Source of the DNA: Massilia sp. YIM B02763
GTDB lineage: Bacteria > Pseudomonadota > Gammaproteobacteria > Burkholderiales > Burkholderiaceae_D
DNA: 64,000 bases
Assembly (NCBI RefSeq): GCF_030412015.1
Contig: NZ_JASNRD010000001.1
Span: 434,001-498,000 of the forward strand
Direction of reading: 5' to 3'
Both the position numbers and the translations under genes were made by a program. How positions within the stretch are numbered: the first letter of the stretch is position 1; every line of letters begins with the position of its first letter. A model generated the notes under the pieces. That model made no database searches. It worked only from the letters and a program-made list of their open reading frames with translations, and was not told where the DNA came from. Below are positions 34,321-42,336 of the stretch, piece by piece.

Positions 34321-36117
34321 CTACTCCCGCTCGCGCTCCAGGCGCTGCTGCAGCAGCCACAGCCGCGCATACATGCCCTTGGCGCGCAACAGTTCCGCAT
34401 GGGTGCCCTGCTCGGCGATGCGCCCCCGCTCCATGACGACGATGCGATCGGCGTTCACGATGGTCGACAGGCGGTGGGCGATGACGAGCGTGCTGCGGTT
34501 GCGGGCCAGCCGTTCCAGTTCCTCGACGATCGCGTGTTCCGACACCGAATCGAGCGCAGAGGTCGCCTCGTCGAAGATCAGGATCGGGGGCGCCTTCAGG
34601 ATGGCGCGCGCGATGCCGATGCGCTGGCGCTCGCCCCCGGAAACATTCACCCCGCGCTCGCCCGCCGCGCTGGCATAACCTTCCGGCAGCGCGGCGATGG
34701 TGTCGTGCAGCTGGGCGGCGCGCGCCGCCGCCTCGACCGCCGCCGCATCCGCGCCCGGCCGCGCATAGGCGATATTGTTGCCGATGCTGTCGTTGAACAG
34801 GGCGGCATCCTGCGGCACGACGCCGATCGCGCGGCGCACGCTGGAAGGGCTGTGCAGGCGGATGTCCTGGCCGTCGACGAGGATGCGGCCGCCGTCCGGA
34901 TCGTAGAAGCGCAGCAGCAGGCGCGCCAGCGTCGACTTGCCCGATCCGCTCCTTCCCACCACCGCCAGCGTCGTCCCCGGCGCGATGCGCAGGCTGACGC
35001 CGTCGAGCACGGGCCGGCCCGGCTCGTAACCGAAGCGCACGTCCTCGAACACCACGTCGCCGGCCGTCGCCTGCAGGGGCGGCAGCCGTTCCGCGCCCGG
35101 CATGTCGGGCGGCACGCGCAGCAGCGCGAACAGGCGCTCCGCATTCACCCAGGCGTCGCGCGATTCGCGGTAGACGAAGCCCAGGGCATTCAGGGGCAGG
35201 CAGACCTGCAGCGCATAGGCATTGATCAGCACGAGGTCGCCCACGCTGAGGCGCCGCTCCAGCACGGCCATCCCGGCCAGCAGCATGATCGCCGCCACGC
35301 CGATCCCGATGATGAAGCTCTGCCCCACGTGCAGGATGAACAGGGCGCGCTGGTTGCCCAGACCGGCTTCCTGCCACTGCCCCATGATCTTCGAGAACTT
35401 GTCCAGCTCGACGGATTCATTGGTGAAATACTTGACCGTGTCCAGGTTCAGCAAGCTGTCCGCCAGCTGCCCCTTGGCCCTTGCATCGAGCTTGTTGACG
35501 CGGCGCTGGTACACCACGCGGCGCGCCGTGAACACGAGCGTGAAGCCGCAATACACGAGGAAGGTGGCGAGGATGATCAGGGCGAAGCCGCCCGGGTAGC
35601 GGCGCAGCATGACGGCCAGCACGAGGCCGATCTCCACCAGCGTGGGCACGATGGTGAACAGTCCCACGCCGAGCAGGAAGGCGATGCCGCCCGTGCCGCG
35701 GTCGATGTCCGGCAGCAGGCTGCCGACCTGGCGCTGGGCGTGGAAGCGCGGGCCGAGCGCGAACAGGTGGGCGAACGTCTGGCGCGCATAGCCCCGGACG
35801 GCGCTCAGCGTGACGCGCGCGAACAGCAGGTCGCGCCACTCGTTGAACAGCGTCGCGGCGAAGCGTAGCACCGCGTAGCCCACCAGCAGGTAGATGGGCA
35901 GGCGAGCAGGCAGATTCGGCTGGGAAAACGCGTCGATGATGCGCTTGAGCAACAGCGGTACGGCCACGGTGGCGACCTTAGCCACCAGCAACAGGCCGAC
36001 CGATGCCGCGATGCGCCAGCGCCAGGCGCGCATCACGGACCACAGCTCGAGGACGAAGCGGCGCCGCGCCGCCCGGCTGGCGGCTGCGTCCTCACGGGTC
36101 TGGTCTGGCGTGTCCAC
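34321..36117 (-). CDS. ABC exporter of the Atm1/HMT1 type
   Basis: 598-residue half-transporter with six transmembrane helices in the first 310 residues, then an ATP-binding domain: Walker A VGRSGSGKSTL, Q-loop VVPQDAALFNDSIG, signature VSGGERQRIG, Walker B ILIFDEATSALD, H-loop IAHRLSTI. The FNDSIGNNIAYARPGA stretch is typical of Atm1-like exporters of glutathione-linked metal or sulfur compounds. The start is GTG at 36117, the only usable one behind an in-frame TAG. It lacks its own ribosome-binding site; a strong AAGGAGG 23 nt upstream belongs to a 12-codon overlapping frame (36092-36130). Confidence 0.87.
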   Translation of the reverse strand: MDTPDQTREDAAASRAARRRFVLELWSVMRAWRWRIAASVGLLLVAKVATVAVPLLLKRIIDAFSQPNLPARLPIYLLVGYAVLRFAATLFNEWRDLLFARVTLSAVRGYARQTFAHLFALGPRFHAQRQVGSLLPDIDRGTGGIAFLLGVGLFTIVPTLVEIGLVLAVMLRRYPGGFALIILATFLVYCGFTLVFTARRVVYQRRVNKLDARAKGQLADSLLNLDTVKYFTNESVELDKFSKIMGQWQEAGLGNQRALFILHVGQSFIIGIGVAAIMLLAGMAVLERRLSVGDLVLINAYALQVCLPLNALGFVYRESRDAWVNAERLFALLRVPPDMPGAERLPPLQATAGDVVFEDVRFGYEPGRPVLDGVSLRIAPGTTLAVVGRSGSGKSTLARLLLRFYDPDGGRILVDGQDIRLHSPSSVRRAIGVVPQDAALFNDSIGNNIAYARPGADAAAVEAAARAAQLHDTIAALPEGYASAAGERGVNVSGGERQRIGIARAILKAPPILIFDEATSALDSVSEHAIVEELERLARNRSTLVIAHRLSTIVNADRIVVMERGRIAEQGTHAELLRAKGMYARLWLLQQRLERERE

Positions 36118-36203
36118 GGATCGTCGGCATGGCGGCTATCCTCCTTGGACAAGCGAAACCGCGCGAGTGCACGGGCAAACGCCGCCTGCCCGGCCCCGAT
36201 GGG

Positions 36204-36977
36204 TTATTTCCTGGCGGCGCGCCCGGCCGGCAGGTTCTCGAGCCGGAACACCACGTCCACGGGCTGGCGCAGCCGGAGCGCGGGGATCGTCAGCAGCTGC
36301 TCGCGGTCCCTCTGCTCGGCGCGCCCGCCGCCCGCGCGCCGCGCCGTCTCGCGGAAATCGCCCCGCTCCAGGCCCATGGCGGTCGTCAGGTTCTTCAGCT
36401 GGTCCGGCGTGGCGCCCATCACGGCGCCGACGCGGCGCCCGGCGGCGGCCGCCATCACGTCGGCGCGGCGGCGCGCGTCGCGGATGGCCTCGGTGACCAG
36501 CTCGTCGTTGAGCTGGTCCATCGTCGACAGGTCGAAGGACGAGGCGAAGCTGTCCAGGTTGGGCTTGCCCAGCAGGCCGCCCGCCAGCGCCGGCCACGTG
36601 GTGAGGTTCTTCACGTCGATGCGCACGTCGCAGCGCAATTCGTACAGCGGCTCCCCGGACGCGCCCTGCTCGCCCTTGCGCACCGACTGGCGCACCTCGC
36701 GCGCCTGGGCGTCTTCCGGGTCCAGTCCCACCTGCCGTACCAGCGCATGCACCTCGCCCATGCGCGCCTCCAGCACGGCGCGCGCCGCGGCCGGGTCGGC
36801 GTCGACGGCGACGATCTCGAAGTCGAGGCTGCCGATGTCCGGCAGGGCGGCCTGGAAGGCGCTGCCCGTCACGTGCACGAAGGGGTAGGCGGGCAGGTCG
36901 GCAGCGCCGGCGGTGCCGGACAGGACGAGGAACACGGCGAGGCAGGATGCGGCAAGGCGGGTGTGCGGCAGGATCAT
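36204..36977 (-). CDS. Exported SIMPL-domain protein (DUF541)
   Basis: 257-residue periplasmic protein with a signal peptide (LAASCLAVFLVLSGTAGAAD). The SIMPL-type core includes DFEIVAVDADPAAARAVLEA, a variable loop, and TEAIRDARRRADVMAAAAGR with VGAVMG, where family members carry a conserved helix. Function of SIMPL proteins is poorly defined; oxidative-stress and outer-membrane roles are reported. The start at 36977 is chosen because GGAG sits 7 nt upstream; an in-frame ATG at 36989 has none. A TAGA-N8-TCTA operator-like site lies just upstream, so BlaI may control it. Confidence 0.82.
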   Translation of the reverse strand: MILPHTRLAASCLAVFLVLSGTAGAADLPAYPFVHVTGSAFQAALPDIGSLDFEIVAVDADPAAARAVLEARMGEVHALVRQVGLDPEDAQAREVRQSVRKGEQGASGEPLYELRCDVRIDVKNLTTWPALAGGLLGKPNLDSFASSFDLSTMDQLNDELVTEAIRDARRRADVMAAAAGRRVGAVMGATPDQLKNLTTAMGLERGDFRETARRAGGGRAEQRDREQLLTIPALRLRQPVDVVFRLENLPAGRAARK

Positions 36978-36992
36978 CGGACGCTCCATTTG

Positions 36993-37008
36993 TAGACAAT
37001 GTTTTCTA
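36993..37008. promoter_or_regulatory. BlaI-type operator candidate 1 (TAGA-N8-TCTA)
   Basis: TAGACAATGTTTTCTA, 15 nt upstream of the chosen SIMPL-protein start. Same spacing and half-sites as the two copies near the BlaI-like gene. Confidence 0.6.
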
Positions 37009-37061
37009 TGTTAGGCCGCTTCCGCCTGCGGCGGCAACCTGTCACGCGCAAAATAAATGTG

Positions 37062-37091
37062 TAGACAAAGCGATCTAGACGGTTTAGTCTA
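37062..37091. promoter_or_regulatory. BlaI-type operator candidates 2 and 3, overlapping
   Basis: Two TAGA-N8-TCTA palindromes sharing two bases: TAGACAAAGCGATCTA (37062-37077) and TAGACGGTTTAGTCTA (37076-37091). The second is the centre of a perfect CTAGAC/GTCTAG inverted repeat. They lie 38-67 nt before the BlaI-like ATG, where a promoter is expected, consistent with self-repression. Confidence 0.65.
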
Positions 37092-37128
37092 GGTTATCGA
37101 ATATCTATTGCCGTCTCGAGGAGTCTCC

Positions 37129-37515
37129 ATGGCCAAGTCCCCTGCGCTACCCAAGCCGACCCCGGCGGAACTCGACCTGCTGCAGGTCCTGTGGCCACTG
37201 GGCGCCGCCACCGCCCGCCAGGTCCACGACGCGATCGTCAAGGAGCGTCCGGACGTCACCTACGCGACCGTGTTGCGGCTGATGCAGATCATGCACGGCA
37301 AGGGCCTCCTGATCCGCGACGAGAGCGAACGGTCCCACGTGTATGCCCCGGCCCAGGCGCAGGAATCGCTGCAAACGAATCTGCTGAAGGACTTGATGCA
37401 GCGCGCCTTCTCCGGCTCCGCCACGGCCCTGGTGCTGGCGGCGCTCAAGACCGGCATCTCCAAGAAGGAAAGGGAGGAGATCGAAAAGCTGCTCAAGGAC
37501 GGAGACGAGCGATGA
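37129..37515 (+). CDS. BlaI/MecI-family transcriptional repressor
   Basis: 128-residue winged-helix repressor (PTPAELDLLQVLWPLGAATA, then VTYATVLRLMQIMHGKGLL) with a C-terminal dimerisation region (FSGSATALVLAALKTGISKK, then EREEIEKLLKDG). In the family the cognate M56 peptidase relieves repression by cleavage or displacement. GAGGAG precedes the ATG at 37129. Its stop overlaps the next gene start as ATGA. Three TAGA-N8-TCTA sites upstream are likely its own operators, shared with the divergent SIMPL-protein gene. Confidence 0.92.
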   Translation: MAKSPALPKPTPAELDLLQVLWPLGAATARQVHDAIVKERPDVTYATVLRLMQIMHGKGLLIRDESERSHVYAPAQAQESLQTNLLKDLMQRAFSGSATALVLAALKTGISKKEREEIEKLLKDGDER

Positions 37516-38825
37516 GCGCGGCCATGGGAACGTCCACCCTCGTCGGCAGCCTCGTCGCCAGCCTCGGCTGGACCCTGCTGCATTTCGTCTGGCAGGGCAT
37601 CGTGGTCGCCCTTGCGACGGCCGAGCTCCTGGTGCTGCTGCGGCGCGCGCGGCCCGAGCTGCGTTATGCGGTCGCCTGCCTGGGCTTGCTGTGCTGCCTC
37701 GTCTGGCCCATCCTCAACTTCGCAGCCCTGCTGGCGAGCAATGGCAGCGCGGATGGCGGCGGACATCTTCCCGGACTCGGCGGCGCGGGCACCCCGGCGC
37801 TGGAATCGAATGGGCTGGTGGCGTGGCTGCAGCTGCGTTTCGGCTGGATCGTCGCCCTGTGGGCGGCCTGCGTCGGCACGCTCGGCATGCGCATGGCGCT
37901 CGGCCTGGCATGGCTCCGGCACGTCGTGCGGACGCAGCCGGGCGACCCCGCCTGGCAGGCACGCCTGTCGGCGCTGGCCGCACGCTGCGGCATCGCGCGC
38001 GACATCCGGCTGCGCGTCGTCGACCGCCTCGCGAGCCCGGTCACGGCCGGCTGGTGGCGCCCGGTCGTGCTCGTGCCGGCGGCGCTCGTCACGGGCATGC
38101 CTTCCCACCTGCTGGAAGCGCTGCTCGCGCACGAACTGGGCCACATCAAGCGCCACGACTACCTGGTGAACCTGTTGCAGAACGTGGCCGAAGCCCTGCT
38201 CTTCTACCATCCGGCGGTGTGGTGGCTGTCGCGCCGCATCCGCGTGGAGCGCGAACAGATCGCCGATGGCTTCGCCGCGCGCCACCTGGGCGAGCCGCGC
38301 CGCCTCGCGCTGGCCTTGTCCGAACTCGAGCGCCTGCAGTTCTCGGGCCAGCACCTGGCCCAGGCCGCCAGCGGCGGCGACCTTGCCGACCGTATCCGGC
38401 GCCTGCTGCATCCGGCTCCCCGCCCGACCGGGTGGACGGGGCTGACTGCCGCGATCCCCGTCCTGTGCCTGGCGCTGGTGTGGGCCGCCACCGCCCACGC
38501 ACTGACGAGCCGCGACGCGCTGGTCGCGGGGCAGCGCACCGCCAACGCGACACGCAGCGCCCTTGCGGATTTCGGCAGCTGCGCCAAGCCGCAGTATCCG
38601 CAAGCCGACATCGACGCCGGCCACCAGGGCACCGTCACGCTGAGCTTCCTCGTCGACCCGCGCGGGACGGTCACCGACTCCAAAGTACTCCGTTCGAGCG
38701 GCTTCGCCTCGATGGACGAGGCGGCGCACGGTGCGCTGCGCCGGTGCCGCTTCCATCCGGCACTCCATCAAGGCCGCCCCGTGACCGAGTGGACCAGCGT
38801 GCAATACGTGTGGACGCTCGAATGA
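37512..38825 (+). CDS. BlaR1-like M56 metallopeptidase fused to a TonB C-terminal domain
   Basis: 437-residue inner-membrane sensor peptidase. Hydrophobic N-terminal helices, then the zinc motif HELGHIKRHDYLVNLLQN (about residue 209) with EQIADGFAA as the downstream Glu ligand region, and another membrane helix near 310-330. Instead of the penicillin-binding sensor domain of BlaR1, the periplasmic end is a TonB C-terminal-type domain of about 90 residues (CAKPQYPQADIDAGHQGTVT ... VQYVWTLE). The signal sensed is therefore probably not a beta-lactam. Overlaps the repressor gene by 4 nt, so both are co-translated. Confidence 0.88.
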   Translation: MSAAMGTSTLVGSLVASLGWTLLHFVWQGIVVALATAELLVLLRRARPELRYAVACLGLLCCLVWPILNFAALLASNGSADGGGHLPGLGGAGTPALESNGLVAWLQLRFGWIVALWAACVGTLGMRMALGLAWLRHVVRTQPGDPAWQARLSALAARCGIARDIRLRVVDRLASPVTAGWWRPVVLVPAALVTGMPSHLLEALLAHELGHIKRHDYLVNLLQNVAEALLFYHPAVWWLSRRIRVEREQIADGFAARHLGEPRRLALALSELERLQFSGQHLAQAASGGDLADRIRRLLHPAPRPTGWTGLTAAIPVLCLALVWAATAHALTSRDALVAGQRTANATRSALADFGSCAKPQYPQADIDAGHQGTVTLSFLVDPRGTVTDSKVLRSSGFASMDEAAHGALRRCRFHPALHQGRPVTEWTSVQYVWTLE

Positions 38826-38954
38826 CGCCGTCCGCTTAGCCTGCCTCCCGTTTTGCCCTACCGGCGCACCGCGCCGGCATCCTTGCGCCAGCCGCACGGC
38901 GCATCGTCACGTCCGTAAGAAACGAGCCGCGCGCTCATCAACCAGGAGAAGACC

Positions 38955-39329
38955 ATGTATCACAGCAAGCAATCGAAGCAATCCTGCGCCGCCCTGCTGG
39001 CCGCCGTCATGCTGGGCATCGCCGGCTGCGCCACCGCCGCCGACAGCAAGGTCGACGAGCATGCCATCGTCGACTTCAACAGCTGCGCGAAGCCCATGTA
39101 TCCGCATGCCGACGTGCAGGCCGGCCACCAGGGCACGGTCACGCTGAGCTTCCTCGTCGAACAGGACGGCAAGGTCGGAGACTCGAAGGTCGTCACATCG
39201 AGCGGCTTCGCCACCATGGACGAAGCGGCACGCACCGCGATCATGAAATGCCGCTTCCGTCCCGCCACGAAGAACGGCAAGCCCGTCAAGGACTGGACCA
39301 AGGTGCAGTACGTCTGGACGCTGAAGTAA
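38955..39329 (+). CDS. Stand-alone TonB C-terminal-domain lipoprotein
   Basis: 124-residue exported protein with a lipobox-like signal (AALLAAVMLGIAGCATAAD). The mature part is a TonB_C domain (FNSCAKPMYPHADVQAGHQG ... KVQYVWTLK) that is clearly paralogous to the C-terminus of the adjacent M56 peptidase: the SCAKP, AGHQGTVTLSFLV and VQYVWTL stretches are shared. CAGGAGA precedes the ATG. It probably belongs to the same regulon; it might compete with or replace the sensor domain. Followed by a bidirectional hairpin. Confidence 0.85.
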   Translation: MYHSKQSKQSCAALLAAVMLGIAGCATAADSKVDEHAIVDFNSCAKPMYPHADVQAGHQGTVTLSFLVEQDGKVGDSKVVTSSGFATMDEAARTAIMKCRFRPATKNGKPVKDWTKVQYVWTLK

Positions 39330-39344
39330 GCGCCCGGCAAAAAC

Positions 39345-39387
39345 GCAAAATAAAACCGCGATGCCCGGAGACCCAGGCATCGCGGTT
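39345..39387 (-). terminator. Terminator between the convergent TonB-domain and CoA-transferase genes
   Basis: Perfect 12-bp stem AACCGCGATGCC / GGCATCGCGGTT with a 10-nt loop. On the minus strand it is followed by TTATTTTG, so it mainly serves the CoA-transferase operon. Confidence 0.8.
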
Positions 39388-39419
39388 CGAAGACGGCGGA
39401 ATGCGTCGCTGTCGTCGTT

Positions 39420-40070
39420 CTAGATGGCCGATACGTCCAGTTCGGCCGACGTGGCCTGCAGCACCTCTTCCTTCGTCACGCCCGGCGCCAGCTCCACCAG
39501 CTTGAGGCCGGACTCGGTCACGTCGATCACGGCGAGGTCCGTGATGATGCGGTCGACCACGCCCACGCCCGTCAGCGGCAGGTCGCACTTCTTGAGGATC
39601 TTGTGGCTGGTCGAGCCGTCCTTGGCCGTCGCCACGTGTTCCATCACGACGACGACGCGCTTGACGCCCGCCACCAGGTCCATCGCGCCGCCCATGCCCT
39701 TGACCATCTTGCCCGGAATCATCCAGTTGGCCAGGTCGCCGCGCTCCGACACCTGCATCGCCCCCAGGATCGCCAGGTTGATCTTGCCGCCGCGGATCAT
39801 GCCGAAGGAATCGGCGGAGCTGAAATAGGCCGCGCCCGGCAGCGCCGTCACGGTCTGCTTGCCGGCGTTGATCAGGTCGGCGTCGACCTCGCCGTCCGTC
39901 GGGAACGGGCCGATGCCCAGCAAGCCGTTTTCCGACTGCAGGAAGACTTCGATGTCCTTGGGTACATAGTTTGCCACCAGGGTCGGCAAGCCGATGCCCA
40001 GGTTGACGTAGAAGCCATCCTGCAGCTCCCGTGCCGCGCGCGCGGCCATTTCATCACGAGTCCATGCCAT
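39420..40070 (-). CDS. scoB: 3-oxoacid CoA-transferase subunit B
   Basis: 216-residue beta subunit of the SCOT-type CoA-transferase, which moves CoA from succinyl-CoA to acetoacetate. The catalytic Glu lies in [26 protein letters not shown] and [19 protein letters not shown] are family signatures. GGAGAC precedes the ATG. It lies 21 nt after subunit A. Together with 3-hydroxybutyrate dehydrogenase it would channel hydroxybutyrate to acetoacetyl-CoA. Confidence 0.95.
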   Translation of the reverse strand: MAWTRDEMAARAARELQDGFYVNLGIGLPTLVANYVPKDIEVFLQSENGLLGIGPFPTDGEVDADLINAGKQTVTALPGAAYFSSADSFGMIRGGKINLAILGAMQVSERGDLANWMIPGKMVKGMGGAMDLVAGVKRVVVVMEHVATAKDGSTSHKILKKCDLPLTGVGVVDRIITDLAVIDVTESGLKLVELAPGVTKEEVLQATSAELDVSAI

Positions 40071-40091
40071 GGTGTGTCTCCGATCCTGGTC

Positions 40092-40790
40092 TTATGCTGG
40101 GCGCACGGTGCGCTGCTCGATGCGCTTTTCCGGCGTCGGGTTGTGAACGATGCGGTGCACGAAGATGCTCGGGGTGTGCACCTGGTCCGGATCGATCTCG
40201 CCGACCTCGACCAGCTTTTCCACTTCCACGATGCAGACCTTGCCGGCGGTGGCCACGTTCGGGTTGAAGTTGCGCGCCGTCTTGCGGAACACCAGGTTGC
40301 CGGCGCGGTCGGCCATGTAGGCCTTGACCAGCGAGACGTCCGGCAGCAGCGCCCGCTCCATCACGTACATCTCGCCGTCGAATTCGCGCGTCTCCTTGCC
40401 TTCCGCGACGATGGTGCCGTAGCCCGTCTTGGTGAAGAAGGCGGGGATGCCGGCGCCGCCGGCGCGCAGCTTCTCGGCCAGCGTGCCCTGCGGCGTGAAT
40501 TCCAGTTCCAGTTCGCCGGCCAGGTACTGGCGCGCGAATTCCTTGTTCTCGCCCACGTAGGACGCGATCATCTTCCTGATCTGGCGCGTGGTCAGCAATT
40601 GGCCCAGGCCGAAGTCGTCGACGCCGGCATTGTTCGAAATGGCCGTCAGGTTCTTGACGCCGGAATCGCGCAGCGCCAGGATCAGCGCCTCCGGAATGCC
40701 GCACAGGCCGAAGCCGCCGACGGCGATGGTCTGGCCGTCCGCGACGACGCCTTCGAGCGCGGACCGCGCGTCAGGATACACTTTGTTCAT
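40092..40790 (-). CDS. scoA: 3-oxoacid CoA-transferase subunit A
   Basis: 232-residue alpha subunit. Signatures: VGGFGLCGIPEALILAL, NNAGVDDFGLGQLL, and QGTLAEKLRAGGAGIPAFFT. AAAGGGA precedes the ATG. Divergent from a PAS/LuxR-type regulator gene, 126 nt away, which is a plausible controller of the operon. Confidence 0.95.
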   Translation of the reverse strand: MNKVYPDARSALEGVVADGQTIAVGGFGLCGIPEALILALRDSGVKNLTAISNNAGVDDFGLGQLLTTRQIRKMIASYVGENKEFARQYLAGELELEFTPQGTLAEKLRAGGAGIPAFFTKTGYGTIVAEGKETREFDGEMYVMERALLPDVSLVKAYMADRAGNLVFRKTARNFNPNVATAGKVCIVEVEKLVEVGEIDPDQVHTPSIFVHRIVHNPTPEKRIEQRTVRPA

Positions 40791-40916
40791 ACCCGTCCCT
40801 TTAATAGTTAAGCTGGAAGCTCTTTCTGTACAGCAGAGTAGAATCTCAGAATAAAATAGCCCCCTTCAAAGCACAATACCGTAGAACTACCGGCAAAACG
40901 CCGAGCGGAGACACCC

Positions 40917-41486
40917 TTGCATCAGATGAACGCATCATACGCCATCGACTACGAGATGATCTTCCAGCACGCGCCCGTCGGCATGTGCATCTCGGTGGAC
41001 CGCGTCATCCAATCCTGCAACGATGCCCTCGCCGCGATGTTCGGCTATGCGCGCGCGCAACTGGACGGCCAGTCCTTCGCCGTGCTCTACCCCACCATGG
41101 ACGAGTTCCTGCGCACGGGCGACCGCATCATCCCCATCATGAATACGAAGGGCCGCTACTCGGACGAACGCATCATGCGCCGCGGCAACGGCGAGCTGTT
41201 CTGGTGCCACGTGACGGGCCGTGCCCTCGACCCGCAGCAGCCGCTGGGCGCCGGCGTCTGGACCTTCGAGGACGTCAGCGAAAAACGCCCCGTCACGGCC
41301 GAACTGACCCCGCGCGAACGGGAAATCGCCGCACTGCTGGTCGAAGGCAAGACCAGCAAGATCATCGCCCGCGAAACCGACCTGTCGCCGCGCACGGTGG
41401 AGATGCACCGGGCCAAGCTGATGCGCAAGTTTTCGGCGTCGACCTCGTCGGAACTGGTGCACAAGCTGGTGGGGGTGACGCGCTGA
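40917..41486 (+). CDS. PAS domain-LuxR helix-turn-helix regulator, probable TTG start
   Basis: 189-residue one-component regulator. A single PAS domain (FQHAPVGMCISVDRVIQSCNDALAAMFGY, then GELFWCHVTGRAL) is joined directly to a LuxR-type DNA-binding domain (LTPREREIAALLVEGKTSKIIARETDLSPRTVEMHRAKLM). GGAG sits 6 nt before the TTG at 40917 but 15 nt before the ATG at 40926, so TTG is preferred. Located divergently from scoAB and convergent with the pigment region. The PAS ligand (small acid, redox or none) is unknown. Confidence 0.85.
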   Translation: MHQMNASYAIDYEMIFQHAPVGMCISVDRVIQSCNDALAAMFGYARAQLDGQSFAVLYPTMDEFLRTGDRIIPIMNTKGRYSDERIMRRGNGELFWCHVTGRALDPQQPLGAGVWTFEDVSEKRPVTAELTPREREIAALLVEGKTSKIIARETDLSPRTVEMHRAKLMRKFSASTSSELVHKLVGVTR

Positions 41487-41508
41487 GGCAGGACCTGCCT
41501 ACAGCGCA
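41481..41508. terminator. Hairpin spanning both stop codons of a convergent pair
   Basis: GCGCTG and CAGCGC flank AGGCAGG and CCTGCCT, giving a near-perfect 28-nt inverted repeat. It includes the stop of the PAS-LuxR gene and the last codons of the lipoprotein gene. Possible bidirectional terminator with no T-tract. Confidence 0.5.
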
Positions 41509-42296
41509 AGACGGCTTTCGATGAACGGTCGGAATCGTTTATACAGGTTGGTTTTCTTCAGTCGACAGAGGGAACCTGTGTCGTACTGGTCGACCTTGCA
41601 CGACAAGCTCAACGATACCTCTGCGCCATCGCCACGCTGCGGCATCTTGATGATCGACGCGCCGACATGGCCGGCTTCGGTCGGATTATAGGTCTGGATG
41701 ACCGAGTCGGTTACAACCTGGATTTTCTGGTCTGTTTCCGTCGCAATGTAAATCTGAGCCAATGCGAATACTTTTGCGCAGCTTGTTTTCACGTTGCACG
41801 CGATCCGTGCGGCTGCAGCGGCACGTCCCTCCTCTGCGATCTCCGCCGCTACTTGTGCACGGTTTTTTTCTGCTTCGTCTGCTGCCAGCACAGCACGTTG
41901 GAGAGCGGCTTGTTTCGCGGCGCGCGCCGCCTCGTCCTGTTCTTGCTGCATGACAAGCTGGCGGCGGTCGCGCTCCGCCGCCCATTCTGCGACGAAGCGG
42001 CGGCGGGCTTCTGGACTGAAGATACCGCCCGGAGGCACATCGGTCACGAGACCGGCTTGCAGGCGGAAGCGGATCGCGCCAGCCGGCGTGGCGTCATATT
42101 CCTGCGCGGTCCCTCGTCGCCACTCGAGGCTGCGTTCCGTCTGGTACGTAGGCGGACTACCGATGACCTCGATCGCCTGTTCGACACTCATGCCGTTCGT
42201 GACGAGGTTTGCTTTCGAACGCGCGCCATTGAACGTGGAGGCGGCACAGCCTACCAGGAACATGCCAAGACTAATCATCCAGAATAGCTTCTTCAT
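41499..42296 (-). CDS. Coiled-coil lipoprotein, unknown family, downstream of the pigment genes
   Basis: 265-residue lipoprotein: lipobox MISLGMFLVGCAAS (Cys about residue 17), an N-terminal SmpA/BamE-like segment (LVTNGMSVEQAIEVIGSPPT), then a long Glu/Ala/Arg/Gln coiled coil (about 110-165) and a C-terminal Cys-containing domain (ARIACNVKTSCAKVFALAQI ... LSCKVD). The SmpA-like part is only a resemblance. Base composition is visibly less GC-rich than its neighbours. A GTG 12 nt upstream is an alternative start. Forty nt after the PPTase gene on the same strand, so it may be the operon's last gene. Confidence 0.65.
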   Translation of the reverse strand: MKKLFWMISLGMFLVGCAASTFNGARSKANLVTNGMSVEQAIEVIGSPPTYQTERSLEWRRGTAQEYDATPAGAIRFRLQAGLVTDVPPGGIFSPEARRRFVAEWAAERDRRQLVMQQEQDEAARAAKQAALQRAVLAADEAEKNRAQVAAEIAEEGRAAAAARIACNVKTSCAKVFALAQIYIATETDQKIQVVTDSVIQTYNPTEAGHVGASIIKMPQRGDGAEVSLSLSCKVDQYDTGSLCRLKKTNLYKRFRPFIESRLAL

Positions 42297-42336
42297 TCTT
42301 ATTTTCACTCACTCATCCACTTGGTCTAATTTTGGG

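Noticed and set aside
37191..37511. N-terminal extension of the M56 peptidase (544 codons in total)
   Set aside because: This part is an out-of-frame reading of the BlaI-like gene; the ATGA overlap and hydrophobic N-terminus place the start at 37512.
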